Below, piece by piece: positions 37,084-47,551 of a stretch of 64,000 nucleotides of DNA (position 1 is the first letter of the stretch; every line of letters begins with the position of its first letter). A model generated the notes under the pieces. It worked only from the letters and a program-made list of their open reading frames with translations. It was not told the origin of the DNA and did no database searches. The translations under genes and the position numbers were made by a program. Source of the DNA: Ensifer sp. BR816 (GTDB lineage Bacteria; Pseudomonadota; Alphaproteobacteria; Rhizobiales; Rhizobiaceae); assembly GCF_000378985.1 (NCBI RefSeq), contig NZ_KB905371.1:62001-126000 (forward strand), given 5' to 3'.

Positions 37084-39060
37084 TTATCGATAAATGCGCC
37101 ACGCGTCTTTCTCCTCGGAAACAAGCTTGTAAACGGAACTGTTGTCCAGCACTGGTTTGCCCCACAATCCATCTCTTGACGTGACGACAAGCGTCTTACA
37201 AAGATATTGCTCCTTCATGACTCTGAGCTGGTCCTCGGTAGCATTGCCCTTGAAAGCATCCACGAAAAACGCATAAGCGTCTGAAGCCTGCGTTGGCGTG
37301 AGTTGAGCAGCATAGGCGCGCAAAAAGCCCAGCGCCGTTGCACAATTCCGCCTTCGGGACAAAGTTGCCCAGGCGATGTTTCCTGGCATATGCGTTACAC
37401 CTGCAAAATCAAGCGGGTTGTTGGCGACTGCTTCGTTTGATGGGGTTACTTGGCGGACGGCTGCCCACATCTCAGGCGCTGCCTTGAACGCTTTGCCCGT
37501 CTCTGTCTCAGGTCCTTCAACTCGAAATTTGAAATCGGCCAAATATACGGATTGGGCGCCAGCTACAATGGAAGGACCCAGCAATAGCATGGCGGTCATG
37601 GTGGTTAGACGCCCAACTGGCGTGCTTTTTCCCATTTGCGCGGAGAAAAGTGCAGCAGTCATCGCGGTCATAAGAAGTAGCGATGGAATGAGGACACGCC
37701 ACCCTAAATCGTTATACATAATGACACTATGTAGGAACTGTGTGCATAATAGTGGCGCAAGCACTGCGGCAAATATCGCGCGGTCGATGTGTGCGTGTCC
37801 GATAGTGTCGTTTGAAAAGCTGGAGTAACTCCAGATGATGAATGATAAAAATACCATGCCAAATTCAAGAATCAGCAAAACAGCCCAAAATCCGGGAATG
37901 TCATAAAGCCAACTTCCACCAAGAAATATCGGGAAAACCCAGAACTCCACGGTCTTTCTGGTCTGTATTATGGAGGACTGTTCATAAACCAACACACCCG
38001 CGCAGAGTACGGCTGTGGCAACAGCGACCGAAAGTGAAAGGACAACTGCCAGCAGCCGCTTGGCCCTCAAAACATGCGGAACCGACAGCGCCCCCACAAC
38101 AGGCAATATCAGAAGCAGCGAGAAGCCGCCCGCCCACATCGAGCTTCCAAAGGCAGAAGCCAACATCGCGCCCATAAATACTGCCAGAACCAGATCGCAC
38201 CCGACGTCACAATAGAGAATTCGTAAATAGGCCAGGACAACAATCAAGGTCAGGGCTCCGGAAAATAGGTGCTGGGGCACCCATGCGGCCTGAATAATCC
38301 ACGTTTGGAGTCCATGTTCGTGTGCCATCCATGTGTCGATCCACTTTCCGGAGACAAATCGCACGATTGACTTGAGCGAACCGGCGAGCAAGAGCGGGAG
38401 TATCCACCACGCGGCATTCGCGCTTCTGCTTCGGGCTACCGCCAGCCACGCTACGACAAACGTCGAGAACAGTGCCGTCAGGCCGGTAAGCGCAATGTCG
38501 GCCTCCCAGCCGCTCGCGCCTGTGACGACGGACGAACACGCGGCGATGAAGTGCCAGACGTAATAGTAAATAAGAGTGTAGGGAGTTCCGGCTTGGGAAT
38601 AGAATGGATTGGCGGGAGGCAACCCGTTTTGAGCTATCTCATTTACGATGGCTATTTTCGCATGATCCCAGATCGGGTGCCCCACACCGACGCTTTCACC
38701 GTAATGCTGCGGAATGATCGCGAAAGTTGGCAAAAGACAGAGGAGAAATGAAACAGCAAACCAGGACAAGCCAGGACTGGTCGGCGAGCGAAAGAGCGGG
38801 TCGATGACGCCGTTCGCCAGCCGGAGTGCGACAGCGGAAAACGCAACGACGATCAGGATGAGATTGCTGGCGGTTAAAGGTAACAAGTGGAAAACGGAAA
38901 CACCTGCAGCGCCGAATATTCCTAATCCGATGACCGGCGATATAAGCAGGCGCATCCGTATATTGCTTTCGAGGTACTTCGAAGCGGGCCATCCTATGGC
39001 ATATCCTATGGCGCCTGAAACCAGTGCGCTGGAAATGACAGAAGATGTTTGTACCAGCAC
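37084..39060 (-). CDS. Large multi-pass membrane protein, possible GT-C glycosyltransferase
   Basis: A 658-residue protein starting probably at GTG 39060 (GGAGGC five bases before it); the frame continues 19 residues further. It has about 12 membrane spans, a long periplasmic-type C-terminal domain (about 530-658: NPLDFAGVTHMPGNIAWATL, FLRAYAAQLT, YLCKTLVVTSRDGLWGKPVL), and an acidic first loop region with HYGESVGVGHPIWDH. Such topology fits the GT-C class that uses polyprenyl-phosphate sugars outside the membrane; a clear catalytic motif is not proven. It is the last gene of the reverse operon, convergent with the GMC gene (90 bp between stops). Confidence 0.72.
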   Translation of the reverse strand: MLVQTSSVISSALVSGAIGYAIGWPASKYLESNIRMRLLISPVIGLGIFGAAGVSVFHLLPLTASNLILIVVAFSAVALRLANGVIDPLFRSPTSPGLSWFAVSFLLCLLPTFAIIPQHYGESVGVGHPIWDHAKIAIVNEIAQNGLPPANPFYSQAGTPYTLIYYYVWHFIAACSSVVTGASGWEADIALTGLTALFSTFVVAWLAVARSRSANAAWWILPLLLAGSLKSIVRFVSGKWIDTWMAHEHGLQTWIIQAAWVPQHLFSGALTLIVVLAYLRILYCDVGCDLVLAVFMGAMLASAFGSSMWAGGFSLLLILPVVGALSVPHVLRAKRLLAVVLSLSVAVATAVLCAGVLVYEQSSIIQTRKTVEFWVFPIFLGGSWLYDIPGFWAVLLILEFGMVFLSFIIWSYSSFSNDTIGHAHIDRAIFAAVLAPLLCTQFLHSVIMYNDLGWRVLIPSLLLMTAMTAALFSAQMGKSTPVGRLTTMTAMLLLGPSIVAGAQSVYLADFKFRVEGPETETGKAFKAAPEMWAAVRQVTPSNEAVANNPLDFAGVTHMPGNIAWATLSRRRNCATALGFLRAYAAQLTPTQASDAYAFFVDAFKGNATEDQLRVMKEQYLCKTLVVTSRDGLWGKPVLDNSSVYKLVSEEKDAWRIYR

Positions 39061-39086
39061 GTTGCCTCCGAATTCGTCGATGAGCG

Positions 39087-40157
39087 CTAGATCTTTTGGC
39101 CGTTCTTGAGGCACCAATCGATCGAAAATCGCATGCCTTCGCGTAACGCGATCCTGGGGGCGTAACCAAGCACCTTCCTGGCTTTGGTGATATCGCAGGC
39201 AATTGTCTTGTTCATTTCGGACAGAACATGTGCTTTCTGGAAATAGATGCCAGCATACTGGAGCGTCACATCGACCATAGTTGCGACATCGCCGACTATG
39301 CCAGGCAGCCGGAACTGGTTAGGCTTGACCGTCATGCGAAAATCTTCACGCAGTACTTGTCCGACGACCTCGACAATTTCATTCATGGTGTATGGAGTCT
39401 CGTCTGCAAGCCAGAAGATCTCCCCTGCGGCCCGCTCGTGAGCTGCGGCAAGAAGGATGCCTTGGGCGAGGTTGTCCGTGTAGCCCAAGGAGCGGCGGTT
39501 TCGCCCCGATCCAACGATGGGGAACCTGCCTTCCTTGATCATTTTGAAAAAGAGGGTTTGCCTCGGCGGCTGGTTGGGGCCGTAAAACCATGGCGCGCGG
39601 ACGATGACGATTTGCATCGGGCCGCCAGCAGCAATTTCCGCACGCAGGGCTTTTTCCATCAGCATCTTGGAGCGGCCATAGCCGGCCGAAGGGTTATAGG
39701 GGCTTTCCTCCGTGAATCGGTGGTCCGGGTGTGGATTGCAGCCGATCGGCGAATTCGACGACATGACGACGGCGCGCTGCACACCTGCCCTTTGCGCTGC
39801 CGTAACAAGATTGATCGTGCCCTGTGTGTTAATCGCTTCAAACTGCGCAACCGTTTTGGGATGAATGACGCCTGCCATGTGGATCAATACGGCGCCCTGG
39901 GCGCCGGCCACGAATGCTCGGACAGATTTCATGTCCCGGATGTCGCCTGTCACGATCTCCAGTCCCTGTTCGCGCAGTTGCGATACGTCTTCTCCCGCAG
40001 GAACGAGCGCCCTTACAAGTAAGCCGCCGGCCGCGAGAAGCCCTGCTTCCGGCAAACCCCTCGTTAGCGCCGCCGCGACGCGCCTGCCCAACCAGCCGGA
40101 AGCTCCAGTCAGGAGAACGAGGGGTACATTCAGGGGTATCCGGTTCGTCGCTTTCAT
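39087..40157 (-). CDS. NAD-dependent epimerase/dehydratase (extended SDR), second of the pair
   Basis: A 356-residue extended SDR with LLTGASGWLGRRVAAALT (cofactor loop), GDIRDMKSVRAFV, AVLIHMAGVIHP, MSSNSPIG and YGRSKMLMEKAL (catalytic Tyr/Lys), and APWFYGPNQPP. It lies between the HAD-UbiA gene and the large membrane protein, with 18 bp to the former. In the mycobacterial pathway an SDR (DprE2) reduces the 2'-keto intermediate; either of the two SDRs here could do that. The assignment is inference. Confidence 0.88.
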   Translation of the reverse strand: MKATNRIPLNVPLVLLTGASGWLGRRVAAALTRGLPEAGLLAAGGLLVRALVPAGEDVSQLREQGLEIVTGDIRDMKSVRAFVAGAQGAVLIHMAGVIHPKTVAQFEAINTQGTINLVTAAQRAGVQRAVVMSSNSPIGCNPHPDHRFTEESPYNPSAGYGRSKMLMEKALRAEIAAGGPMQIVIVRAPWFYGPNQPPRQTLFFKMIKEGRFPIVGSGRNRRSLGYTDNLAQGILLAAAHERAAGEIFWLADETPYTMNEIVEVVGQVLREDFRMTVKPNQFRLPGIVGDVATMVDVTLQYAGIYFQKAHVLSEMNKTIACDITKARKVLGYAPRIALREGMRFSIDWCLKNGQKI

Positions 40158-40175
40158 TCCGGCAAGCGCCTTACT

Positions 40176-41624
40176 TTACAAAGCCAGCCTAAACGCCAAT
40201 ACGATGACGGCGCCGATGAACAAGCTGGTCTTGTCCGTGAGCGCAAAGACGATAGGATCGTCGTGCAAATCCATGCGATGGCTCAAAAGCCAAATCCTTT
40301 GCAGCCATATGAAGACGCCCGCCGGCGCAACATAGAGCCATTCTGGGTGCTCATATGCTTGGGTTCCTCGGGCTTCGAGAGCAATGAAAAGCAGCATGAT
40401 GACGATCGAAGCCGAGGCGGAAGCAACGCCATAGGCCAGGGTGAGCGGCCAATCCTCAGGCGAGTATCCGCGCCCTTTGATGGCGTCCTTCCCTTTTGAG
40501 CACGCGCGCATTGCTTCCACATGGCGCTTTGCCAGCGATAGCGACAAAAAGAGCATGGCTGAGAAGGACAAAAGCCAAGGCGAGAATGCCAGATCATTCA
40601 ACACCTGGCCCATGACAATCCTCATCGTGAACAACACGCCGATGACCGTCACATCGAGCAACGCGTAACGCTTCAGTCGGAACGAATAGGCCAGTGTCAG
40701 CACCAGATAGACTGCGACAGCCAGTGCGAATTTTGGATGGAGAAGCAGGGCCACGCCAAAGCCCGTGGTCAGCATAAGTATGCTCGCGAAGAAGCCGCTC
40801 ATGACACTGATTTTGCCTGCAGCAATCGCCCGGAAGCGCTTGGTCGCATGCGCCCGGTCCGCCTCCAGATCAGCCAGATCGTTGATGATATAGGTTGCCG
40901 AAGCAAACAAGCCGAAGGCGAAAAAGGCGACTACCGTTTTCAACACGGCATAGAAGTCACCCGCAAGGTGGCCGAGAAACAGGGGGACGAAAATCAGCAC
41001 GTTTTTCGACCACTGGTGTATCCTGAGTTCAGACAGCCAATCCTTCACCCGGTTGCTTTTTTCGGGGCTAATCGTCCTGACCTCGACACCAGCCGCGCGG
41101 AGCTGGCGTGCGTATCTCACTCCGTTTCCAACCAGGACGGCTCCGGAAGCCGCCTCGAAGATGGGCAGGTCGGCGGCACTGTCGCCCGCATAGATGAAAC
41201 CCTGAGGGAAGTTCGCCTGAAGCCACTTTAGTTTGTGACGACCCTTCAGGTTCGATGAGCCATTACTCCCCTTCGCGCCGTCGAACGTGCCGAGATAAGA
41301 AACGACATTGTCCGCTATGCTCTGGTCTGCTGCCGTCACGAGATAAATTTCGCGCCCGTCGGCTTTCGCGCCGCGGATCACTTCCAGTAACTCTTCACGG
41401 TAGGGAAGTGCCCGCCGCTCAATCGAACGGATGTTCGCCAGCGTTGCCTTCAGGGCCGCTCGACCCTTGAACCAGCTTGGAATTGCGCGAAGGAGCTGCT
41501 GCGGCGAATGAAAAAAGACTTCGAGCAAGTTCTCCTGAAGACTGTCGGTTTGTATCAGAGTGCCGTCCAAGTCACAAACCAAAGGCAGTTGACCATCAAA
41601 GCAGTCCAGATTGCGTATCTTCAT
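40176..41624 (-). CDS. HAD phosphatase-UbiA prenyltransferase fusion
   Basis: A 482-residue fusion from ATG 41624 (MKIRNLDCFDG). The HAD part (about 1-200) has LVCDLDGTLIQTDSL with the Asp nucleophile and FIYAGDSAADLPIFEA. The UbiA part (about 205-482) has eight or so spans and IINDLADLEADRAHATKRFR, the Asp-rich prenyl-diphosphate site. Rv3806c (UbiA) makes decaprenyl-phosphoryl-5-phosphoribose and a separate phosphatase then removes the phosphate; fusion of the two activities fits this reading. NoeC of Azorhizobium, needed for Nod factor arabinosylation, is a related UbiA protein (from memory). First gene of the reverse operon. Confidence 0.88.
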   Translation of the reverse strand: MKIRNLDCFDGQLPLVCDLDGTLIQTDSLQENLLEVFFHSPQQLLRAIPSWFKGRAALKATLANIRSIERRALPYREELLEVIRGAKADGREIYLVTAADQSIADNVVSYLGTFDGAKGSNGSSNLKGRHKLKWLQANFPQGFIYAGDSAADLPIFEAASGAVLVGNGVRYARQLRAAGVEVRTISPEKSNRVKDWLSELRIHQWSKNVLIFVPLFLGHLAGDFYAVLKTVVAFFAFGLFASATYIINDLADLEADRAHATKRFRAIAAGKISVMSGFFASILMLTTGFGVALLLHPKFALAVAVYLVLTLAYSFRLKRYALLDVTVIGVLFTMRIVMGQVLNDLAFSPWLLSFSAMLFLSLSLAKRHVEAMRACSKGKDAIKGRGYSPEDWPLTLAYGVASASASIVIMLLFIALEARGTQAYEHPEWLYVAPAGVFIWLQRIWLLSHRMDLHDDPIVFALTDKTSLFIGAVIVLAFRLAL

Positions 41625-42563
41625 CTCGTTCGACCGTTGCGGCTTCCTCAGAGAGGCAAACGTCCTCCAAGCGGACCTCCCTGTACGGCTCCAAAGTGCG
41701 GCCAGCATGTTTTGGGGAAGTGGTGAACTGACCGATCCGCGTTTTCTTGGGGAATGTGAGCGGACGCGGACCATGATGCTCTTCCCCTCTCTCCATCGAG
41801 CGCGATATCACTGATGAAATGGCCACAGGTCCGGCACCTCCAGCCGCATTGCGACAAACGGGGCATCAAGAACCGTGCCAACGTCGCGAAAAGCGTAGCT
41901 GAAGAGACATACTGTATATTGCTCAATGACCTGACGAGTGGCGGCGAAATGCTGTTGGACGGCCCTGTGTCGAGGATTCGACAAAATCGCGATATGTGTC
42001 GCATTTACCGTTGCGGGCAGACTAAGATTTGACTCAAGCGGCCGCGGCCAGGGCATCGTTTTGACGACTGCTAAAAGTCGAGGGCTGTCCTCAAACCAGC
42101 GGGCACGATCCCCATGAGCGTCCCTTAGGGACCGCAATGCTCTCGACTTCGCGAACCCGTCGTGATCGGACCCTCGACTGACCTGGCGGCGGTGAGCGGC
42201 GCCCAAATGAGAGCCGCACCAGCCCCGCAGGGGCGATGTCTGCCGGATGAAGCCGTGTCTTTGAGCTCGACTTCCTCCTTCAGCCGGTTCGGCATGAGGC
42301 TACGGTTGTGCCCATGCGGAGACGTGGGCCTCATGGGCCTCAGCGCCTTTTCAGCGCCCTGAATGCTGGGAGGTTTTCACCTCGATCAACGCGGCACCCG
42401 CATGACCTCGAATGCCAAGCGATCGCTCGCGCGCTTACTCAATATTACCCAGCAGATAGGCTCAGAGCCGTTGTACGCGTAATGCGGCTACCGTAGGTTT
42501 CCTATGTGGAGCAAGAGGAGAAGCGATCGGAGGGGTCGCGAATGCTCCGATACGGAGGAGAAT
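41625..42563. other. Intergenic stretch of about 940 bp
   Basis: No gene that I can support. The reverse frame 41808-42206 has segments (SPRLLAVVKTM, NPRHRAVQQHF) faintly like the C-terminal part of NodU/NolO carbamoyltransferases, too weak to call. Promoters for the HAD-UbiA operon and for the ABC operon must lie here. Confidence 0.4.
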
Positions 42564-43859
42564 ATGAAACGTCGCACCTTTACCGTCGGCCTGGCGGCCC
42601 TGCCGTTCCTCGGCACCAGCCTCACCCGCGTTTTCGCACAAGCTGCCCCTGCTTCGCTCCCGAAAACCTATTCGGGGCAGAAGATCCGCGCTCTGGCCTC
42701 AACCGGCGCGGTGTGGGAGTCAATGGCAACCATCAGCCGGGAATTCACCGAGGCGACCGGCGTCGCGGTTGAATACGTCAATCTTTCCTACAATGAGCAG
42801 TACCAGAAGCTGATCCTCGATCTGACCAGCGGCGCGGCATCGTTCGACGTTTTCAATTTCGCTTATCAGTGGAAGTATGAGATCGAGCCTTATTCCGCCG
42901 ATCTCGCGAACATCGCAACCGAAATCTCCGGCGCGCCGGACCTCGCCCTCGACGATTACCCCAAGCGCGCCTTGGACATCTACGGTCGCGTCAAAGACAA
43001 GCTTGTGGGTCTGCCGACGATCGGCGATGTCACCCTCTTCGTCTGGAACAAGGATGCCTACAAGGCTGCCGGACTGGACCCGGCCGTCGGACCGAAGACC
43101 TGGGACGAGGTCGCCGAGCGCGGTGCCAAGCTCGTCGGCAACGGCCAGTTCGGCTATGCCATGCCCGCAGGCAAGGGCATTCAGACGACGGTCACCTGGA
43201 TCTTGATTTTCAAGTCGATGGGTGGCGAATATTTCGATGCCTCCGGCGCGCCGACCTTCGCCAGCGAAGCCGGCGTCAAGACAATGAAGTTCCTGGTCGA
43301 GAAACTGGCGCCGATCAGCCCGCCGGGCAATCTGACCTGGGATTTCCCGGAGATGTTCAACAGCCTCTCCACCGGTCAAGCCGGGCAATCGATGATGTGG
43401 CCCGGGGCGTTCGGCGATCTGCTCAATCCGAAAACGTCCCAGGTCCACGACAAGGTCGCCTGGTCGCCGACCCCACAGGCGTCACTGCTCGGTGGCTGGG
43501 CGATGGGCGTGAACGATGCCTCCCGTGCCAAGGACGCAGCCAAACTCTATGTTGCCTGGCTCACATCGCCTGACATCGTTCGTCGCATGGGCCTCATGGC
43601 CGGCGCTCCGGCCCGCATTTCGGCGCTTAAGGATCCGGAACTGGTCAAGCAGGCACCGAACCGGCCCGCGGTCCTTGCCGGCCTGCAGGGCGACGTTGCC
43701 GAATATCCCCCGATCAAGGAAGCCGAGCAGATCCACATCATGATCTATGATGAAGTGAATGCGGCGGTGGCGAAGATCAAGACCCCGGAACAGGCGGCCA
43801 GCGATCTCCAGGGCAAGGTGGAGTCCTTCATGCGGCGCCGCGGCTATCTCAAGACTTGA
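42564..43859 (+). CDS. ABC transporter sugar-binding protein (family 1)
   Basis: A periplasmic solute-binding protein, 431 residues from ATG 42564 (CGGAGGAG upstream). The signal sequence is MKRRTFTVGLAALPFLGTS and VFAQA, with twin arginines, so Tat export is possible. The mature part has the family features YNEQYQKLILDLTSGAASFD, VTLFVWNKDAYKAAGL and GGWAMGVND. It belongs to the MalE/UgpB type that binds mono- or oligosaccharides or polyols. It opens the operon and is followed by a terminator-like hairpin and the two permeases. Confidence 0.92.
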   Translation: MKRRTFTVGLAALPFLGTSLTRVFAQAAPASLPKTYSGQKIRALASTGAVWESMATISREFTEATGVAVEYVNLSYNEQYQKLILDLTSGAASFDVFNFAYQWKYEIEPYSADLANIATEISGAPDLALDDYPKRALDIYGRVKDKLVGLPTIGDVTLFVWNKDAYKAAGLDPAVGPKTWDEVAERGAKLVGNGQFGYAMPAGKGIQTTVTWILIFKSMGGEYFDASGAPTFASEAGVKTMKFLVEKLAPISPPGNLTWDFPEMFNSLSTGQAGQSMMWPGAFGDLLNPKTSQVHDKVAWSPTPQASLLGGWAMGVNDASRAKDAAKLYVAWLTSPDIVRRMGLMAGAPARISALKDPELVKQAPNRPAVLAGLQGDVAEYPPIKEAEQIHIMIYDEVNAAVAKIKTPEQAASDLQGKVESFMRRRGYLKT

Positions 43860-43872
43860 AGCCGCGCTTCCG

Positions 43873-43910
43873 CGAGGGGCAGGCGATCCTCCCCGCCTGC
43901 CCCTCCTTTT
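43873..43910 (+). terminator. Attenuator-type hairpin after the binding-protein gene
   Basis: A 12-bp perfect stem (GAGGGGCAGGCG/CGCCTGCCCCTC) with a short loop, followed by CTTTT. It starts 14 bp after the stop codon. Such a hairpin usually limits readthrough or protects the upstream message, so binding protein can be made in excess of the permeases. Confidence 0.8.
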
Positions 43911-43938
43911 CAGAATGGCAATCTGCGGTGGTTACTTG

Positions 43939-44868
43939 ATGACGATTTCACAGACAATTACCGGCGATCGAGCAACGCCCCGGCGTCGCCGCCGCATCCG
44001 TATGAGCTCGGTGTTCTGGTTTACACTACCGGCCGCGGCAATCATGCTGCTCGTGCTGGGCGTGCCGCTCGTCTATTCGCTCTACTACAGCTTCACGGGC
44101 TGGTCTCTCGTCATACCCGGCAGCGACCAGGACTTCATCGGGCTTCTCAACTACACCGACGTGCTCGGCAGCAGCGAGTTTTGGGCCGCAATCAGCGTGA
44201 CGCTGATCTACGCTGTGGTGGCGGTCAGTCTGGAATGCGCCCTCGGCATCCTCTTCGCCATACTCCTGAACATGGAATTCTTCGGCAGGGGATTGTTCCG
44301 CTCCCTGATGCTGATCCCCATGGTGATCACCCCCGCGGTCGTCGGCATTTTCTGGAAGCTGCTCTATGAGCAGGATTCCGGCGTCTTCAACTATCTCCTC
44401 GGGACCGTTGGCTTCGAACCGGTGGCGTGGCTCAGTCTCACCTTTGCGCTCGCGTCGGTCATCATCATGGACGTTTGGCAGTCGACGCCATTCTTCACCC
44501 TGATCATTCTGGCCGGCCTGCAGTCGCTCGACCGGGATACGGTCAGCGCCGCGCAGGCAGACGGTGCCAATGCGCTTCAGGTCTTCCGCTATCTGACGTT
44601 ACCGCACCTCGTCCCCTACATCATGATTGCAGCTGCGTTTCGCATTATCGGCGTTATGGCCGACTTCGACAAAATCTTCCTGTTGACGCTGGGCGGGCCT
44701 GGAAACGCCACGACGACGCTGAGCGTCTATGCCTACAACACAGGATTCAAAGTCTTCGACATTGGCCGAACCACCGCTATCTCCTGGATCTATGTCGTTT
44801 TCGTCCTTCTGGTCAGCGCTCCGCTGATATGGCGCCTGTTCCGCGGCGCCAGCGTCAACCGACATTAA
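43939..44868 (+). CDS. Sugar ABC transporter permease (MalF/UgpA type)
   Basis: An inner-membrane permease of 309 residues from ATG 43939; ATG 43915 is also in frame. Six spans are seen (PAAAIMLLVLGVPLVYSLYY through IYVVFVLLVSAPLIW) and the EAA-type loop reads ISAAQADGA-like: SAAQADGANALQVFRYLTLP. It pairs with the next permease; only 11 bp separate them. Confidence 0.92.
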   Translation: MTISQTITGDRATPRRRRRIRMSSVFWFTLPAAAIMLLVLGVPLVYSLYYSFTGWSLVIPGSDQDFIGLLNYTDVLGSSEFWAAISVTLIYAVVAVSLECALGILFAILLNMEFFGRGLFRSLMLIPMVITPAVVGIFWKLLYEQDSGVFNYLLGTVGFEPVAWLSLTFALASVIIMDVWQSTPFFTLIILAGLQSLDRDTVSAAQADGANALQVFRYLTLPHLVPYIMIAAAFRIIGVMADFDKIFLLTLGGPGNATTTLSVYAYNTGFKVFDIGRTTAISWIYVVFVLLVSAPLIWRLFRGASVNRH

Positions 44869-44879
44869 GGAGGCCAGCT

Positions 44880-45713
44880 ATGATCGCTGCAGCCATGGCC
44901 AATCGCTCCACCCGCAAGATGCTCCTGACACTCTTCTGGTGTGCGCTCGCCTTCGTTTATCTTTTTCCATACACATGGATGGTGCTGACCGGATTCCGGC
45001 ATGGCGTCGATACGATCTCTGTGCCGCCACGCATCATCTTCCAGCCGACGCTCGATGGGTTCCGACACCTCTTTGAGGTGACCGGCTTCCAGAAATATCT
45101 CCTCAACAGTGCTGTGGTGACCATCGCGAGCGTCCTGCTGGTCATCGGCGTTTCGGCTCCCGCCTCTTATGCCCTTGCCCATCTCAGCAAGCGCAGCGGG
45201 GTCCTGCTGGTCGCAATTCTCGTCGCGCGGATCATCCCGGGCATCGCGATCGGTGTGCCGGTCTACCTGCTTGCGACCCGCCTGCATCAGCTCGATACCT
45301 ACCAGGCGCTTGTCGTTATCAACGTCGCCGTCAACATCCCCTTTGCGATGTGGCTGATGCGCAGCTTCTTCATGGAGGTTCATCCGAGCCTGCGCGAGGC
45401 GGCGATCTCGGACGGCTGCAGTGAATGGCAGGTGTTTACGAAGATCATGTTGCCGCTTGTGCTTGGAGGAATGCTGGCCACCTCGGTGTTCGTGTTCATC
45501 GGAGTATGGAACGAGTTTCTGTTTGCGCTGATCCTGACCACCTCGGTCAGCCCAACGGCGCCGCTCGCAATGCTCGGCTTCAGGACCCAGTACGGTGTGC
45601 AATGGGATGCGGTGGGCGCTGCCGCGCTCCTGGTCTCGACGCCGGTGATCGTCTTCGCCTTCATCATGCAGCGTTATCTGGTGCAAGGCCTGACCATGGG
45701 ATCCGTCAAATGA
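44880..45713 (+). CDS. Sugar ABC transporter permease (MalG/UgpE type)
   Basis: A 277-residue permease from ATG 44880, preceded by AAGGAGG. The N-terminal span, the six-helix core and the EAA loop (LREAAISDGCSEWQVFTKIM with LPLVLGG) match the MalG/UgpE class. The C-terminus FIMQRYLVQGLTMGSVK is typical for this class. Confidence 0.93.
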   Translation: MIAAAMANRSTRKMLLTLFWCALAFVYLFPYTWMVLTGFRHGVDTISVPPRIIFQPTLDGFRHLFEVTGFQKYLLNSAVVTIASVLLVIGVSAPASYALAHLSKRSGVLLVAILVARIIPGIAIGVPVYLLATRLHQLDTYQALVVINVAVNIPFAMWLMRSFFMEVHPSLREAAISDGCSEWQVFTKIMLPLVLGGMLATSVFVFIGVWNEFLFALILTTSVSPTAPLAMLGFRTQYGVQWDAVGAAALLVSTPVIVFAFIMQRYLVQGLTMGSVK

Positions 45714-45755
45714 CAGGCGTGGCTGAAAAATCTTCACAGAAAGGCCAAGCATACT

Positions 45756-46823
<1,068 letters not shown>

Positions 46824-46831
46824 AGTCGCGT

Positions 46832-47422
46832 TCACGCCCCGCCAACGGCGTCGGGAAGGCCAAATAGCCCTAGTCGGGTCTCATGCGCAAGCTCCGAGAG
46901 CTCGGCAAGCATGGCGTCATTCGCGTGCCGTGCCGCAATCAGTCCGCTGACGCCGATGGCGACGGCTTCCTGCGCCATGCCGAAACTGTCGACCAAGGCG
47001 AGTGCCGCGAACCCCTTCGCCACCGCCGCACGCAGCAGATTGATTTCGCTCGCCGCCCCGTATCCGAAGTCCTCGAGGCTGACGCGCATTTCGCCGTCGA
47101 TTGCGGTCACGCTCGGAAAGTTGACGATGCCGGCGCAACCGGCGGTCTCAAGGGCCTTGAGGATGTCCGCGTGGCGGCGGAATGGATCGAGCGCCAGCAC
47201 GCCTGCAAATATCTGGTTCGGGCGGGCAATGCCGCGCCTGAGTTCGGAGAGGAGTCGTCCGTTGGCGTCATGGATCGGAAGCAGCACGAGGCTGTCAAAG
47301 GCGCTGCCCCCCAGCCCTTCGCAAGAGGGGCAATAGACCGTGGCGGACTGAGGCGGCTCGTCTGAGATCTCGGCGAGATCCGTGACCATCTTGATCGGGC
47401 GAAGAGGGGAAGAAGAATGCAT
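46832..47422 (-). CDS. Partial paralogue of the PEP-hydrolase-like TIM-barrel protein
   Basis: A 196-residue reverse-strand frame that lies inside the operon but is transcribed the other way. From about residue 70 it matches the middle of the TIM-barrel gene at 48750 and the N-terminal part of the regulator at 51403: FAGVLALDPFRRHADILKAL, GCAGIVNFPSVTAIDGEMR and SLEDFGYGAASEINLLR. The N-terminal part with the G-rich loop and the last third of the barrel (HMGLT, SMERLP region) are missing or divergent. It may be a regulatory protein or a decaying gene. Head to head with the Tm-1-like gene, 129 bp apart. Confidence 0.72.
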   Translation of the reverse strand: MHSSSPLRPIKMVTDLAEISDEPPQSATVYCPSCEGLGGSAFDSLVLLPIHDANGRLLSELRRGIARPNQIFAGVLALDPFRRHADILKALETAGCAGIVNFPSVTAIDGEMRVSLEDFGYGAASEINLLRAAVAKGFAALALVDSFGMAQEAVAIGVSGLIAARHANDAMLAELSELAHETRLGLFGLPDAVGGA

Positions 47423-47551
47423 GTTGGACCTGCGAGATGATTACTCAATTCTACCCAAAACATCCGACTCCGCCAATTGATTTGCTGCAGGCGCGGCGAC
47501 TATTTTGGTGAAGCGAGGAGGGCCGCCTAAAAGAATGACCGGAGGAGAACT

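Noticed and set aside
41808..42206. Possible NodU/NolO-like remnant on the reverse strand
   Set aside because: Only faint likeness in two short segments, no conserved catalytic motif. Needs a profile search.
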